A stretch of 59,162 bases of DNA from Nisaea nitritireducens (GTDB lineage: Bacteria; Pseudomonadota; Alphaproteobacteria; Thalassobaculales; Thalassobaculaceae). Within the stretch, counting starts at the first letter, position 1, and each line of letters opens with the position of its first letter. The stretch covers positions 1 to 59,162 of the forward strand of contig NZ_JACZFS010000063.1 in assembly GCF_014904795.1 (NCBI RefSeq), read 5' to 3'. The notes below the pieces were generated by a model, which saw nothing but the letters and a program-made list of their open reading frames with translations, did no database searches and was not told the origin of the DNA. Both the position numbers and the translations under genes were made by a program. Of this stretch, positions 36,180 through 46,248 are shown piece after piece.

Positions 36180-38147
36180 ATGTTTCGGAAGCTCCAGGTA
36201 AAGACCAAGCTCGCGCTGCTGGTTGCAGCGGGTTTGTTGATCGCAATTGCGATTGCCACTGTGTCCGGCCTCTACAATTCTCTTGAGCTGACGAATACGG
36301 CACTGAAGAACCGGCTGACGGCCAACACGACGACACTGACCCAGGAAATCGAGCAGGAAGGGCTGCGGGCCCTTTCGATGGCGCGTCTGATCGCGTTGCA
36401 ATCGAACGTGATCGAGGCAATGCGCGCTGGCGACCGAGAAAAGCTCTCTGGGATCTTCGTTCCGGGGTTCAAGGAACTGAAGGCAGACTATGGCGTTCGC
36501 CAGTTCCAGTTTCATCTGCCGCCAGCGACGTCTTTCCTGCGGGTTCACAAGCCGGAAAAATTCGGCGATGACCTCTCCGGCTTCCGAAACACGGTACTGA
36601 AGGTCAATAACGAGAAGGTTTCGACCAAGGGACTTGAGGTCGGGGTCGCCGGCCTCGGCATGCGCGGAGTCGCGCCGATTGCGGACGCCGAGGGCCATAT
36701 CGGCTCCGTTGAGTTCGGCCTCTCCTTCGGACAAAGCTTCTTCGACGCGTTTCGGGAGAAGCATGAGGCGCACGCAGCACTTTTCGTCTCTCGGGAGAGC
36801 GGATTGGAACCGCTGGCCTCGACCTTTCCTGAAGGCGTTGTGATCGACCCTGCGTTGCTGCAGGAGGGGCTTCAGGGGGAAGCGTTCGATTTGAACGTCA
36901 AGGCCGAGGGTCATTCCTACGCACTGGCTGCGAAGCCGGTGACAGACTTTGCCGGCACCGTCATCGGTACCGCGCTGGTGGCAGTCGACAGGGCGAGCTT
37001 CGACCGTGCCATCGATAATGCCTATATCTCGGCCGGAGTGCTTCTGGCGCTAAGTATCGTCATTCTTCTCGTTCTGCTGCTTTTCATAAGCCGTCTGATC
37101 TCGGCACCGCTACAGAACGCCATCGATGTCCTCCGTCGTCTCAGCCAGAAGGATTTCACGACGAAGATCGCCAACCTGGACCGTTCCGACGACATCGGGA
37201 TCATGGCCCGCGCTATGGCCGAGTGCCGGGACGGTTTGGTCGAGGCGGAACGGCTGAAAGAAGAGGAAGAGGCGAACAAGGCCCGCGCCGAGGAGGAGCG
37301 GCGCCGGGCGGTGCTCGCGCTGGCCCAGAAGTTTGAGGATCAGGTGAAGGGCATCGTTGATGCTGTGGCAGGCTCCGCCGCCGACTTCGGCACAACCGCC
37401 GACACGCTGATGAGCGTCGCGGATAACGCCTCCTCGCGGGCCAGCACCGTCGAGAGCGCAGCGCGGGAGAGTGAGAGCAGCGTGCAGACCGTGTCGGCAG
37501 CCGCCGAGGAACTCGCGGCCTCAATCCGCGAGATTACCGAGCAGTTGCAGAATACCAGCCGGATGTCCCGGGACGGCGCCCAGCGGGCGGAGGAGACCTC
37601 CAGTAAGGTCCGAGAACTCTCGGAGGCTGCGGACAAGATCGGCGAGGTCGTCGGGCTGATCACCGATATTGCCGAGCAGACCAATCTGCTGGCACTCAAC
37701 GCTACCATCGAGGCGGCGCGCGCAGGCGAGGCGGGCAAGGGTTTCGCGGTGGTGGCCAACGAGGTCAAGTCTCTTGCTTCCCAGACAGGCAAGGCGACGG
37801 ACGAGATCGGCGGTCAGATTCAGAAAGTGCAGGAAGCGGTGCGCAGCACCGTCGAGGCGATCGAGGCGCTGGCCGGCACCGTGAACGATATCGACCAGGT
37901 CGCCGGGACCATCGCCGCCGCCGCGGAGGAGCAGTCGGCCGCGACGAACGAAATCGCGCGCAGTGTCGAATCCACTTCGGCAAATGTGCAGGATGTCACC
38001 GTCAATATCGGCGAGGTCGTCTCCGCCTCCGCCGAAACCCGCTCGGTCTCCGTCGGGGTGAAGGATAAGGCGAACCATCTCGGCGGGCAGGCGGGAGAGC
38101 TAACCCAGGCGGTCAACGGCTTCCTCGCGGAAGTGCGCGCCGGCTAG
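36180..38147 (+). CDS. Methyl-accepting chemotaxis protein with periplasmic Cache sensor
   Basis: 655 residues. Membrane helix 1 (~10-31), periplasmic sensor (~32-281) with [21 protein letters not shown] and [30 protein letters not shown] segments typical of a Cache-type (dCache_3-like) ligand domain, membrane helix 2 (~282-303), HAMP (~304-360) and a cytoplasmic signalling domain whose hairpin tip [37 protein letters not shown] lies at ~490-530. No CheR-binding pentapeptide at the end. The ligand is unknown. Its stop overlaps the stop of the convergent B12 gene by 4 nt. Confidence 0.93.
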   Translation: MFRKLQVKTKLALLVAAGLLIAIAIATVSGLYNSLELTNTALKNRLTANTTTLTQEIEQEGLRALSMARLIALQSNVIEAMRAGDREKLSGIFVPGFKELKADYGVRQFQFHLPPATSFLRVHKPEKFGDDLSGFRNTVLKVNNEKVSTKGLEVGVAGLGMRGVAPIADAEGHIGSVEFGLSFGQSFFDAFREKHEAHAALFVSRESGLEPLASTFPEGVVIDPALLQEGLQGEAFDLNVKAEGHSYALAAKPVTDFAGTVIGTALVAVDRASFDRAIDNAYISAGVLLALSIVILLVLLLFISRLISAPLQNAIDVLRRLSQKDFTTKIANLDRSDDIGIMARAMAECRDGLVEAERLKEEEEANKARAEEERRRAVLALAQKFEDQVKGIVDAVAGSAADFGTTADTLMSVADNASSRASTVESAARESESSVQTVSAAAEELAASIREITEQLQNTSRMSRDGAQRAEETSSKVRELSEAADKIGEVVGLITDIAEQTNLLALNATIEAARAGEAGKGFAVVANEVKSLASQTGKATDEIGGQIQKVQEAVRSTVEAIEALAGTVNDIDQVAGTIAAAAEEQSAATNEIARSVESTSANVQDVTVNIGEVVSASAETRSVSVGVKDKANHLGGQAGELTQAVNGFLAEVRAG

Positions 38148-39946
38148 GACGTCCTCAGGAGCCGCACCAGCGCGGGGCCCATTTCCGCCGCTGAACGGCA
38201 GAGCAGGGCGCCTGCTTCTTCAAGCTCCGCACCGACATCGACCGGCAGGCTGGAGTTCGACGCCTCCGGGATCTGGTTCAGCCGCCCGCCCATGAGTACC
38301 GGGATATCGAGGCCCTGTTCCGACAGGGCCTCTTTCAGTGTCTGATAATAGCCCAGCGCGACGCCGTTATAGGTACTGATGGCGATGGCGTCAGGCCGGG
38401 TTTGCGCTGCGCGGGCGGCGAGCACCTCCGGGTCAGTCGAGACGCCGCCGTCGAGCGCGGTGAGGCCGAGCTGGCGGACCAGCTCTTCCACCACCATCTT
38501 GCCGTGCTCATGCACGTCTCCCGCTGCGACCATCACTTTCAGGCCGCTGCCAGATAGCGTTGTGGGCACGTCGTCAGGCATCTCCGCCAGCGCCGCCTCG
38601 GCCATCTCCGCAATCTCCGACACGATAGTCGCGGGCACCAGCGGCGCGCGGCCGCCGATAATGTCGGGATCGGGCGTGCCGGGTCCGAAGGCGGCTTCCA
38701 GTGTGCGGGCGCCGATACGGCGGAGGGCCAGCAGCAGCTCGAACACATCGCTTGTATCGATGCCGACCTCAGCCAACCCTTTCAGCACGGCTTTCTCGAA
38801 GACCCGTCCGCCGTCCAGTATTTTGACGGCAATGGCGCCTGCTTCCTCTTCCCCTACAAGCGGAAGCCAGTCCAGCGCATGTTCCTTCAGCCGTCCGGCA
38901 TGAAGCTGAGCCTCGATCACCTCGTCGATTTCCGGAATGCGCTCGTTCTCGGTTACGGGCACCGGGTTGATGGCGTGGCCTGTGGGCCGGGTCGCCTGGC
39001 CGAGCGCGTCGACCAGCAGGTAGCTGGAGAGGCTGGCGGCATTCTCTGCCGGCGTGCCCCGGTAGCTTGTGGTGTTGCCGTAGATCATCGAGCCCGGCGC
39101 AGCGGGCCCGGAGAGAGCAAGGGCCCGCTGGAAGGCGAGGCGGGCCAGCGGATCGGAGAAATGATGGCCGTAGCAATGCACGACCGGCACCCCGGCTAGC
39201 CGCCCGATCTCGCGCTCGATCAGGATCAGGCCAAGGCAGGAGGCGAGGTCTGTCAGATGGGCGCCGAAGCCGTCATCGATGTTGGAATGCACTAGGACCG
39301 GCACAGGCTGGGCGGCGATTAGACCGAGGGCGCGCACGGTCTCTCGCGTCGCGGCGATATCGTCGTCATGGCCTGGAATGCGGAAGGTGAAATACTGGCC
39401 GAGATTGCCGATGGCGGTGCTGCCCGCCGCCAGAGCCGCCTGTGTGTTCTCCAGCGCGGCCGGAAAGCCGAGCACGAAATCGCCGAAATGCGGCGCCACC
39501 GGTGCCGCGTTGGCCAGGTCCACGAAATCCTCGACCCCGCGCAGGATCATCCCGGTGCCGCGCGTCGCTTTCTCCCGCGCGGCTTGCGGCAGGGCCATGG
39601 ACCAGTCGAGGCAGAGCCCGTAGCGGTCGACATTGATCCCGCGCAGCCGGCAGGCCTCCCAGATCTCCCGATAGGCCCGGATGCTTTTCGCCGGATCGCG
39701 GTAGCCGATCTGCGCATGCTGCATGATGGCGCCCTCGGCCATCCGGCGCAGCTTGTAGTCGTGCTCCGAGGTGGTGCCGGCTTCTTTCAGGAAGGCGGAG
39801 GGGCCGACGCCCCAGTCCGCCGCCAGCTTCGCGCCGTCAGCAAGCAGGCCCGCGCCGTTCGGCAGATCTGGCTCGGGCAGGATGGTTGAGCGGTCTGGCA
39901 GCATGGGGGCGGGTACTCTGGAGGGGCCGGAGAGATCATTATGCAT
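38144..39946 (-). CDS. Single-chain B12-dependent mutase-like protein (glutamate-mutase-epsilon-like barrel plus B12 domain)
   Basis: 600 residues. The C-terminus (~465-600) is a B12-binding Rossmann domain with the base-off motif GDVHEHGKM (D-x-H-x-x-G, His near residue 476) and PVLMGGRL. The N-terminal ~450 residues resemble the TIM barrel of glutamate mutase epsilon: [37 protein letters not shown] and [18 protein letters not shown] occupy the positions of its active-site segments. 2-methyleneglutarate mutase has the same barrel-then-B12 order and size. The substrate cannot be read from the sequence. The start is uncertain: no clear ribosome site at 39946, alternative ATG at 39904. Confidence 0.75.
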   Translation of the reverse strand: MHNDLSGPSRVPAPMLPDRSTILPEPDLPNGAGLLADGAKLAADWGVGPSAFLKEAGTTSEHDYKLRRMAEGAIMQHAQIGYRDPAKSIRAYREIWEACRLRGINVDRYGLCLDWSMALPQAAREKATRGTGMILRGVEDFVDLANAAPVAPHFGDFVLGFPAALENTQAALAAGSTAIGNLGQYFTFRIPGHDDDIAATRETVRALGLIAAQPVPVLVHSNIDDGFGAHLTDLASCLGLILIEREIGRLAGVPVVHCYGHHFSDPLARLAFQRALALSGPAAPGSMIYGNTTSYRGTPAENAASLSSYLLVDALGQATRPTGHAINPVPVTENERIPEIDEVIEAQLHAGRLKEHALDWLPLVGEEEAGAIAVKILDGGRVFEKAVLKGLAEVGIDTSDVFELLLALRRIGARTLEAAFGPGTPDPDIIGGRAPLVPATIVSEIAEMAEAALAEMPDDVPTTLSGSGLKVMVAAGDVHEHGKMVVEELVRQLGLTALDGGVSTDPEVLAARAAQTRPDAIAISTYNGVALGYYQTLKEALSEQGLDIPVLMGGRLNQIPEASNSSLPVDVGAELEEAGALLCRSAAEMGPALVRLLRTS

Positions 39947-40004
39947 GGGGCGGCGGTAGGACCAAATTCTTGTGCCGGATATTCCTGCAACTCTCTCCCA
40001 ACAT

Positions 40005-40090
40005 CGTCATCCCGGGCTTGACCCGGGACCCAGGGATGGAACGCCCTGCTCGATGATCGCCTGGGTCCCGGCTCTCCGGCCGGGATGACG
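40005..40090. repeat. 86-bp palindromic repeat, copy 1
   Basis: Ends are inverted (CGTCATCCCG ... CGGGATGACG). Each half contains its own hairpin (CCCGGGCTTGACCCGGG on the left, CCCGGCTCTCCGGCCGGG on the right), giving a two-hairpin BIME-like element. Located between the B12 mutase-like gene and acdR. Confidence 0.88.
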
Positions 40091-40118
40091 ACCTAAGTGA
40101 GTGAAGATGCCATGGTGT

Positions 40119-40583
40119 TCAGAACAGTAGCGGCGCGTTGTCCGTCACTTCCTTCATCACGAAAAAGGTCCGGGTCTGCCGGACGCCGGGCAAAGCGATG
40201 AGTTTGGAGCCATGCATGCTGTTGAAGTCGGCAATGTCGCTGACCCGGATCTTCAGGAAATAGTCGAAATCGCCAGCTACCAGATGGCAGTCGAGAATGA
40301 AGGGCAGCTTGGTTACCGCCGCCTCGAATTCGCCGAAGCTCTCCGGCGTCGAGCGATCCAGCACCACACCGACCATCACCAGTGTGCCGCGCTCGACCTT
40401 CTCCGGTGCGATCAGGGCCCGGACGGAAGAGATGTAGCCGTCCTCAAACAGGCGCTGGGTCCTGCGATGACAGGTGGCCGGGCTGGTGTTGGTCAGGGAG
40501 GCGAGCTCCGCATTGCTCAATCGCCCATTCTGTTGCAAATGGCGCAGGATATTGCGATCCGTTCGGTCGAGCTCTGCGGGCAT
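40119..40583 (-). CDS. acdR: Lrp/AsnC-family regulator, probable AcdR
   Basis: 154 residues from the ATG at 40583 (GAGAGA 7 nt upstream; the frame stays open to 40634). N-terminal helix-turn-helix (LDRTDRNILRHLQQNGRLSNAELASLTNTSPATCHRRTQRLFEDGYI) and a C-terminal RAM effector domain (FDYFLKIRVSDIADFNSMHG). It is divergent from acdS, 158 nt away; Lrp-type AcdR regulators are placed this way beside acdS in other proteobacteria and activate it in response to ACC (established knowledge). AT-rich palindromes lie between the two genes. Confidence 0.88.
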   Translation of the reverse strand: MPAELDRTDRNILRHLQQNGRLSNAELASLTNTSPATCHRRTQRLFEDGYISSVRALIAPEKVERGTLVMVGVVLDRSTPESFGEFEAAVTKLPFILDCHLVAGDFDYFLKIRVSDIADFNSMHGSKLIALPGVRQTRTFFVMKEVTDNAPLLF

Positions 40584-40600
40584 GATCATTTCTCTCATTT

Positions 40601-40630
40601 TAATGCTCATGATTGAGAGAATAATATTAT
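40601..40630. promoter_or_regulatory. Candidate AcdR (Lrp-type) operator
   Basis: Two palindromes in the AT-rich acdR-acdS gap: CTCA-TGAT-TGAG at 40606-40617 and the perfect ATAATATTAT at 40621-40630. Lrp-family proteins bind AT-rich dyads of this kind. The position, 110-140 nt before acdS and just upstream of acdR, suits control of both genes. Confidence 0.4.
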
Positions 40631-40741
40631 CCATTAGAAATCATGCCGTCTTTCTCGAAATCAACCATCGCAAAACGGAAGCACCTTCCGTTGTCTCTTT
40701 GCTAGCGTTCCGGCGCCATTTCAAGCGCAAGGAGCCAGCCC

Positions 40742-41758
40742 ATGAACCTTCAGAAATTCGAGCGCTACCCGCTCACTTTCGGCCCGACCCCGATCGAACA
40801 TCTGCCCCGCATGACCGAGGCGCTCGGCGGCAAGGTGGAGATCTATGCCAAGCGGGACGATTGCAATTCCGGCCTCGCCATGGGCGGCAACAAGCTGCGC
40901 AAACTGGAATATATCGTCCCCGACGCCATCGCCTCGAACGCGGACACGCTGGTGTCCATCGGTGGCGTGCAGTCGAACCACACCCGCATGGTCGCCGCCG
41001 TTGCCGCCAAGCTCGGGATGAAGTGCAGGCTGGTGCAGGAAAGCTGGGTTCCGCACGAGGACGCCGTTTATGACCGGGTCGGCAACATCCTGATGACCCG
41101 GCTGATGGGGGCAGACAGCCGCCTCGTCGACGAGGGCTTCGATATCGGTATCCGGCAGAGCTGGGAAGACGCCATGCAGGATGTCCGGGACGCGGGCGGC
41201 AAGCCCTACGGCATTCCGGCCGGCGCCTCGGTGCACAAGTTCGGCGGTCTTGGTTATGTCGGTTTCGCCGAAGAAGTCCGCGCCCAGGAAGCCGAAATGG
41301 GGATCAAGTTCGACTATATCGTCGTTTGCGTCGTCACCGGCTCCACCCAGGCCGGGATGATCGTCGGCTTCGCGGCCGATGACCGGGCGGACCGGGTGAT
41401 CGGTATCGATGCCTCGGCGACGCCGGTGCAGACCCGGGAGCAGGTCCGCGAGATCGTCGACAATACGGCGGAGCTGGTCGAGCTTGGCCGCACGGTCCGC
41501 GACGACGAGATCGTCATCCTCGAAGACTATGCCTATCCGGCCTACGGCGTGCCGAGTGCGGAGACCAACGATGCCATCCGCTTCGCCGCCCAGACCGAGG
41601 CGATGATCACCGACCCTGTCTACGAGGGCAAATCCATGCAGGGCATGATGGATCTGGTGAAGAAGGGCTATTTTCCGGAAGGCTCGAAGGTCCTCTACGC
41701 CCATCTCGGCGGCGCGCCCGCGCTGAACGGCTACAGCTACACCTACCGGAACGGTTAA
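40742..41758 (+). CDS. acdS: 1-Aminocyclopropane-1-carboxylate deaminase
   Basis: 338 residues, the exact length of the Pseudomonas enzyme. PLP-dependent; opens ACC, the plant ethylene precursor, to 2-oxobutyrate and ammonia. Residues that separate true ACC deaminase from D-cysteine desulfhydrase are at canonical positions: PLP Lys51 (GGNKLRK), nucleophile-assisting Ser78 (GGVQSNHT), Tyr294, Glu295 and Leu322. AGGAG ribosome site. Divergent acdR supports inducible control. The enzyme gives access to ACC as a nitrogen and carbon source. Confidence 0.95.
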   Translation: MNLQKFERYPLTFGPTPIEHLPRMTEALGGKVEIYAKRDDCNSGLAMGGNKLRKLEYIVPDAIASNADTLVSIGGVQSNHTRMVAAVAAKLGMKCRLVQESWVPHEDAVYDRVGNILMTRLMGADSRLVDEGFDIGIRQSWEDAMQDVRDAGGKPYGIPAGASVHKFGGLGYVGFAEEVRAQEAEMGIKFDYIVVCVVTGSTQAGMIVGFAADDRADRVIGIDASATPVQTREQVREIVDNTAELVELGRTVRDDEIVILEDYAYPAYGVPSAETNDAIRFAAQTEAMITDPVYEGKSMQGMMDLVKKGYFPEGSKVLYAHLGGAPALNGYSYTYRNG

Positions 41759-41777
41759 TCCTGCTACCCTCCCGAAC

Positions 41778-41860
41778 CGTCATTCCGGCCGGAGAGCCGG
41801 GACTCAGCGGATCGCAGGGGGGAGCCGCGTGGCAACCTCTCGCGTTTTCATCGCTGTCAT
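41778..41860. repeat. Degenerate copy of the 86-bp repeat family, copy 2a
   Basis: Starts CGTCATTCCGGCCGGAGAGCCGGGA, i.e. the right-half hairpin in inverted orientation, but the far end no longer carries a matching terminal inverted repeat. Directly after acdS. Confidence 0.6.
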
Positions 41861-41870
41861 TCCCCACCAT

Positions 41871-41952
41871 CGTCATCCCGACGCAGGTCGGGATCCACCG
41901 ATCATGGTGCGGCGCGTGCCATCTCCGGGTTCCCGCGTGCGCGGGAATGACG
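41871..41952. repeat. Palindromic repeat family, copy 2b
   Basis: 82 bp with CGTCATCCCG and CGGGAATGACG ends; internal GACGCAGGTC and CCCGCGTGCGCGGG hairpins. Tandem with copy 2a in the acdS-serine hydrolase gap. Confidence 0.8.
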
Positions 41953-42046
41953 GTTGTGGGAGGTATAATAATCGTCAGGACTGATTGAAGCCCCAGCCAA
42001 ACTCCCCATGTCCAATCCGGGTACTCAATTTGGGCGGGAGAACGGG

Positions 42047-43465
42047 ATGGCTGCTTTCACATCACGCATGCGAAAGGCAGCCCTCGCGCTTGGCCTGCTT
42101 GCAACTTTCGCGGCGGTCTCAAGCGCGCATGCCAGCGACATGACGGTGGATTGGCCAGCCTGGAATGCGGCCTCACCGCCGATATTCCCGGGGGAAACCT
42201 GGCAGCGCTATGCCTCTCCTGAAGAAGCCGGTTGGTCTTCCGCCTCGCTGGATGCCGCCATGGAAGCTGGCTCTCAACTCGGCGGTGATGCGCTTTTCGT
42301 GGTCTATAACGGCGCTGTTCTGGCCGAATGGGGGCAGACCGCCCGGCGGATGAATGTGCATTCCGTCCGTAAGTCGCTGATGAGCGCGCTTTACGGCATC
42401 GCCGTCGGGGAAGGGAAGATCGATCTTTCCGCCAGCGTCGGAGCCCTCGGCATCGACGAGATCACACCGCTGACAGAAACCGAGAAAAGCGCAACCGTCG
42501 CCGACCTGCTGGAATCCCGCTCGGGCATCTATCTGCCCGCCGCCTATGAGTCGAGAAGCATGAAGCGCGGCCGTCCCGAGCGCGGCAGCCACGCACCGGG
42601 CAGTTTCTGGTACTATAATAACTGGGATTTCAACGCGCTGGGCACGATCTACAACCAGCAAACCGGCAGCGACCTGTTCCGCGATTTCGAGACCCGGCTG
42701 GCCCAGCCGACCGGCATGCAGGACTTCTCCCTCCGGCACACATTCTACCGCGGGGACCCTGACGTCTCGCACCATCCGGCCTATCTTTACCGCCTGACCG
42801 CACGGGACATGGCCCGGTTCGGGCTGCTGTTCCTGAACGAGGGCCGCTGGCGGGACAGCCAACTCATCCCGGCGGACTGGGTGGCGGAGAGCACGCGCGC
42901 GCATGTGCAGCGGGAGCGCGGCGGCGGCTACGGTTATATGTGGTGGACCTTCGCCCGCCGTCTCAAGGAACTCGGCACCTATGCAGCGCTGGGCAACCGC
43001 GGGCAGACTATCATCGTGGTACCCGCCGCCCGGCTGGTGCTGGTGCATAAAGCGAATACCGCAGACGGCCATCGGGTCGAGACGGGGGATATCGTCGAGG
43101 TTCTGGTCGCGATCCTGAAAGCCCGTACCGGCCCTCCCGCCGCCACGCCGAAACTGGTCCCGGCGGTGCAACCGGTTATTCCTGGCGCGACGGTCGAACT
43201 GGGGCCGGAACAACAATCCCGGTTTACCGGCGCATATAAGGGGCGCCGGGCAACGATCCATGTGGTGGAGACGAAAGACGGTCTCGAGATCGCCGATCCG
43301 CGGCTCGGCCAGTTCCGCCTGCTGGCACAATCGGACACAAGGTTTCTGATTGAGGATCTTGAGCGCGAGGCGGTGTTCACGGCGAACGATGCAGGCGAGG
43401 TCACCGGCGTGAGTGTCGAAAACCGCAGAGGCGGCTGGACCGATCTGGAGCGCGTTCGGAACTGA
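42047..43465 (+). CDS. Beta-lactamase-fold serine hydrolase (class C type), exported
   Basis: 472 residues from the ATG at 42047 (GGGAG 6 nt upstream). Signal peptide (LALGLLATFAAVSSAHAS). The penicillin-binding/class C fold is shown by the SxxK motif SVRK (Ser106-Lys109) and a YxN-type YYNN near residue 190, with the ARDMARFGLLFLNEGRWRDSQLIPADWV segment common in this group. The C-terminal ~120 residues form an extra beta domain. Likely a periplasmic esterase or peptidase, not necessarily a beta-lactamase. Confidence 0.85.
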   Translation: MAAFTSRMRKAALALGLLATFAAVSSAHASDMTVDWPAWNAASPPIFPGETWQRYASPEEAGWSSASLDAAMEAGSQLGGDALFVVYNGAVLAEWGQTARRMNVHSVRKSLMSALYGIAVGEGKIDLSASVGALGIDEITPLTETEKSATVADLLESRSGIYLPAAYESRSMKRGRPERGSHAPGSFWYYNNWDFNALGTIYNQQTGSDLFRDFETRLAQPTGMQDFSLRHTFYRGDPDVSHHPAYLYRLTARDMARFGLLFLNEGRWRDSQLIPADWVAESTRAHVQRERGGGYGYMWWTFARRLKELGTYAALGNRGQTIIVVPAARLVLVHKANTADGHRVETGDIVEVLVAILKARTGPPAATPKLVPAVQPVIPGATVELGPEQQSRFTGAYKGRRATIHVVETKDGLEIADPRLGQFRLLAQSDTRFLIEDLEREAVFTANDAGEVTGVSVENRRGGWTDLERVRN

Positions 43466-43480
43466 CCGGGATTATCTCCT

Positions 43481-43566
43481 CGTCATTCCCGCGCCACGCG
43501 GGAACCCAGTGAAGGCAGGCAGGGCCCTATGATCATCTGGGTCCCGGCTCTCCGGCCGGAATGACG
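43481..43566. repeat. 86-bp palindromic repeat, copy 3
   Basis: CGTCATTCCC ... CCGGAATGACG ends, with the CTGGGTCCCGGCTCTCCGGCCGG right half. Follows the serine hydrolase stop. Confidence 0.85.
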
Positions 43567-43703
43567 TATTGAGTGATCTCGCCATATGACGCTTTCGTTG
43601 CCACGCCACTTTCATCTTGACCCCATACGGGGGAGTGGCTGTAAACAGGTCGGCTCCGCTGAGACGGGAAACTGTATTTCCAATCCGAGAGAGCCCGCAT
43701 CCC

Positions 43704-44978
43704 ATGAAACCGATTGTCGCCGGGCTGGATTTCGGCACCTCGAATTCCGCCATCGGATACGCGTCCGGCAACGCCCTCGATCTCCACAGGTTCGAGCATG
43801 GCGGTCAGTCCGTCCCGACGGCCCTGTTCTATGACGAGGAAGAGGGCGTGCTGGTCAGCGGGCATGACGCCGAGGCGCGGTTCCTGCAGGGGTATGAGGG
43901 CCGTTACCTGCGGGCGCTCAAAAGCATCCTCGGCACCAGCCTGGCCGATGACGCGACCCGGATGGGCGCCCGGTCCTGGCCATTCCGTTCCCTGCTGACC
44001 AGCTTCCTGACTGCGGTGAAGAAGAGCGTCGAGCAGGCGGCCGACGGGGAGATTTCCGGACTGGTCGCCGGCCGGCCGGTGCGCTTCGTCGACGAGGACG
44101 AGACGCGCGACAGACGGGCGGAGGCTTTGCTGCGCGAGGTGCTGGAAGAAGTAGGTTTCGGCCCGGTACAGTTCGTCTATGAGCCGGTCGCGGCCCTGAT
44201 CGACGCCGAAGACAGCATGCCGAATGCGGATTATGTGCTGGTTGCCGATATCGGCGGCGGCACCTCGGATTTCACGCTGGCCCACCGGTCAGTGGACGGC
44301 GCTTCCAAAGAGGTCGCCGGGTTCGAGATCCTGGCCAATCACGGTGTGCATATCGGCGGCACGGACCTCGACAAGCGGCTGTCGCTGAAGGCCGTCATGC
44401 CCGCCTTCGGGTACGGCACGGAGATGAAGGCGCTGACCTCCGATGTCCTGCTGCCGGTCCCGCCCAGCTACTACAACGATCTCGCCACCTGGCAGAAGAT
44501 CCATTTCTGCTACAGCTACGCGATGAAGCGGGATGTTCGTTCGGTCATGCGCCAGGCGGTCGAGCCGGAGAAGATCGAGCTGTTGCTGGAGCTGTTGGAA
44601 CGGCAGCTCGGCCACCGGCTTGCGAATGCCGTGGAAGGGGTGAAGATCGCCCTTAGCGACAGTGAGGCGGCGACGCTGGATTTCCCGGATATCGAAGATC
44701 TGCCAGCCATCACGGTGGACCAGGCCGCCCTGGCGCATCATTTCGCACCACTGGAGCAGCAGGTCGCCAAGGCTGCCGGGGAGACCCTCGCCATGGCCGG
44801 AGTGCGTCCGGAGCAGGTCGGCCATATTGTACTGACCGGCGGCTCCACCCTGTTGCCCGACATGCGCCGGGTCATCACCGGCTGCGTCCCCGCCGCCCGG
44901 ATCGTCCCGTCCGATCCTTTCACGGCGGTGGCGAAAGGCCTGACCAAGGCGGCGCAGAGGGTTTTTCCGGCTGGGTGA
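43704..44978 (+). CDS. Hsp70-family protein (YegD-like)
   Basis: 424 residues from the ATG at 43704. Actin/Hsp70 ATPase core: phosphate-1 loop AGLDFGTSNSAIGY, phosphate-2 loop VLVADIGGGTSDFTL, adenosine motif GHIVLTGGSTLLPDM. There is no substrate-binding domain of DnaK type; length and the FEHGGQSVPTALFYDEEE start match YegD-type Hsp70 homologues. Probably cytoplasmic; no DnaJ or GrpE partner nearby and client unknown. Confidence 0.85.
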   Translation: MKPIVAGLDFGTSNSAIGYASGNALDLHRFEHGGQSVPTALFYDEEEGVLVSGHDAEARFLQGYEGRYLRALKSILGTSLADDATRMGARSWPFRSLLTSFLTAVKKSVEQAADGEISGLVAGRPVRFVDEDETRDRRAEALLREVLEEVGFGPVQFVYEPVAALIDAEDSMPNADYVLVADIGGGTSDFTLAHRSVDGASKEVAGFEILANHGVHIGGTDLDKRLSLKAVMPAFGYGTEMKALTSDVLLPVPPSYYNDLATWQKIHFCYSYAMKRDVRSVMRQAVEPEKIELLLELLERQLGHRLANAVEGVKIALSDSEAATLDFPDIEDLPAITVDQAALAHHFAPLEQQVAKAAGETLAMAGVRPEQVGHIVLTGGSTLLPDMRRVITGCVPAARIVPSDPFTAVAKGLTKAAQRVFPAG

Positions 44979-45019
44979 GAAACGCGGTTCTGGAAAACAA
45001 CCGTTCTCATTTCCTTGGT

Positions 45020-45105
45020 CGTCATCCCGGCCGGAGAGCCGGGACCTAGGCAATCATTGGGCTGCGTCCACCTTCCCCTGGGGTCCCGCGTGCGCGGGAA
45101 TGACG
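45020..45105. repeat. 86-bp palindromic repeat, copy 4 (inverted half)
   Basis: CGTCATCCCGGCCGGAGAGCC start (right-half sequence inverted) and CCCGCGTGCGCGGGAATGACG end. Lies between convergent yegD-like and AsmA-like genes. Confidence 0.85.
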
Positions 45106-45139
45106 GTTGGGGGCGTGTTCAGCCAAACCGACGCCCCAC

Positions 45140-45994
45140 TCAGTTCCCGAACAGTTTCTTCAGCCCTTCGCCGGCCTTCTCCAGCTCCTTGCCGGTGTCT
45201 TCGATAACCTTCTTCGTATCGTCGACGGCCTTCTTGGCGCCTTCCACATCGGTTGGCAGCTTGCCGCCGTTGATCTTGCCGAGGTTCTGCTTCAGCGCTT
45301 CCAGGGTCTTGCCGACACCGATGCTGGCGGCGGCCCGGCTGGCGGCGTCGGTCAGGGCGGCCATCACTTCAGCAGCCACTTCTTCCGGTGTCGCCCCGCC
45401 GGACTCCTTGCCGATATTCCGGAGGGTGATATCCGGCAGCCTTGCTTCCAGTGCCTTGCCCTGATCGAGCAGGGAGGCGGCGACTGTCACCTTGCCGCCG
45501 CGCACTTTGAGGGTTTCGATGATGAGCTTCTTGTCTGTGCCGCCGCTTTCACCGGAGGAGGGTGCGCTGGATGAACCACCACCGCCGCTGTTCTTCTTCA
45601 CGTTGTCCGCGATGGTGCCGATATTGTTGCCGCCGGGCATCAGCTCATAGGTCACCTCAGGCCCGTCGACGGAGATCTCCTTGATCACGATCACCGGCTG
45701 GCTGACGCTCGCGGTATCCAGAGCAACACTGATCCCGCCGAGCGAGATCGCGCTGTCGCTCTTGAAGCCGGATGGATTACCGACCGTCAGCCCGTTGATC
45801 CCGGCCCGGCCGTCCAGCACCTCGATCTTCACACCGGAGACGGTGACCGGTACCCCGGCGACGCGCGTGCCTTGCTCCTCGATCACGTCCTTGACGAGGG
45901 AATCGAGATTGCCGAACACGAAGACGACGACGGCAACCACCGCCACCAACAGGACCGCGATAACGGCCCCCACAATGATTCCCAAACGCTTCAT
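45140..45994 (-). CDS. AsmA-like membrane-anchored protein
   Basis: 284 residues from the ATG at 45994 (GGAGTGAGACG upstream). One N-terminal membrane helix (LGIIVGAVIAVLLVAVVAVVVFVF), then a periplasmic beta region with the AsmA-type segments VTVSGVKIEVLDGRAGINGLTVGNPSGF and ISVDGPEVTYELMPGGNNIGTI, a Gly/Ser linker (~residues 133-148), and an amphipathic Lys/Asp/Glu-rich C-terminus. AsmA-like proteins act in outer-membrane lipid transport or assembly; this one is short. Function unassigned. Confidence 0.7.
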   Translation of the reverse strand: MKRLGIIVGAVIAVLLVAVVAVVVFVFGNLDSLVKDVIEEQGTRVAGVPVTVSGVKIEVLDGRAGINGLTVGNPSGFKSDSAISLGGISVALDTASVSQPVIVIKEISVDGPEVTYELMPGGNNIGTIADNVKKNSGGGGSSSAPSSGESGGTDKKLIIETLKVRGGKVTVAASLLDQGKALEARLPDITLRNIGKESGGATPEEVAAEVMAALTDAASRAAASIGVGKTLEALKQNLGKINGGKLPTDVEGAKKAVDDTKKVIEDTGKELEKAGEGLKKLFGN

Positions 45995-46248
45995 CGTCTC
46001 ACTCCAGATCTGGTGCGGCCAACAGGGCCGCACGGCTGCATCGCTTTTCCAGGAGACTCTAGGCGTGTTGGTGGGAGGAGGTCCAGAGACGAGGGTGTGA
46101 CGGCGGTCGAGGGCTGGGCAATGCGATCACACAGTCATCTGACCGGAGGTATGGTTATCGGTAAATTCGGGCCTTTTACTCCGTATTAATGAAGTCTGGC
46201 CTAAGTTCGGCTTCCCGACGACCAGTCAGAGTCAGAAGAACCGATCCA

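Noticed and set aside
46151-46189. 12-codon frame behind GGAGGT, possible leader peptide for the 130-residue gene
   Set aside because: The ribosome-binding site touches the ATG, so spacing is too short to be functional; no regulatory hairpin follows.
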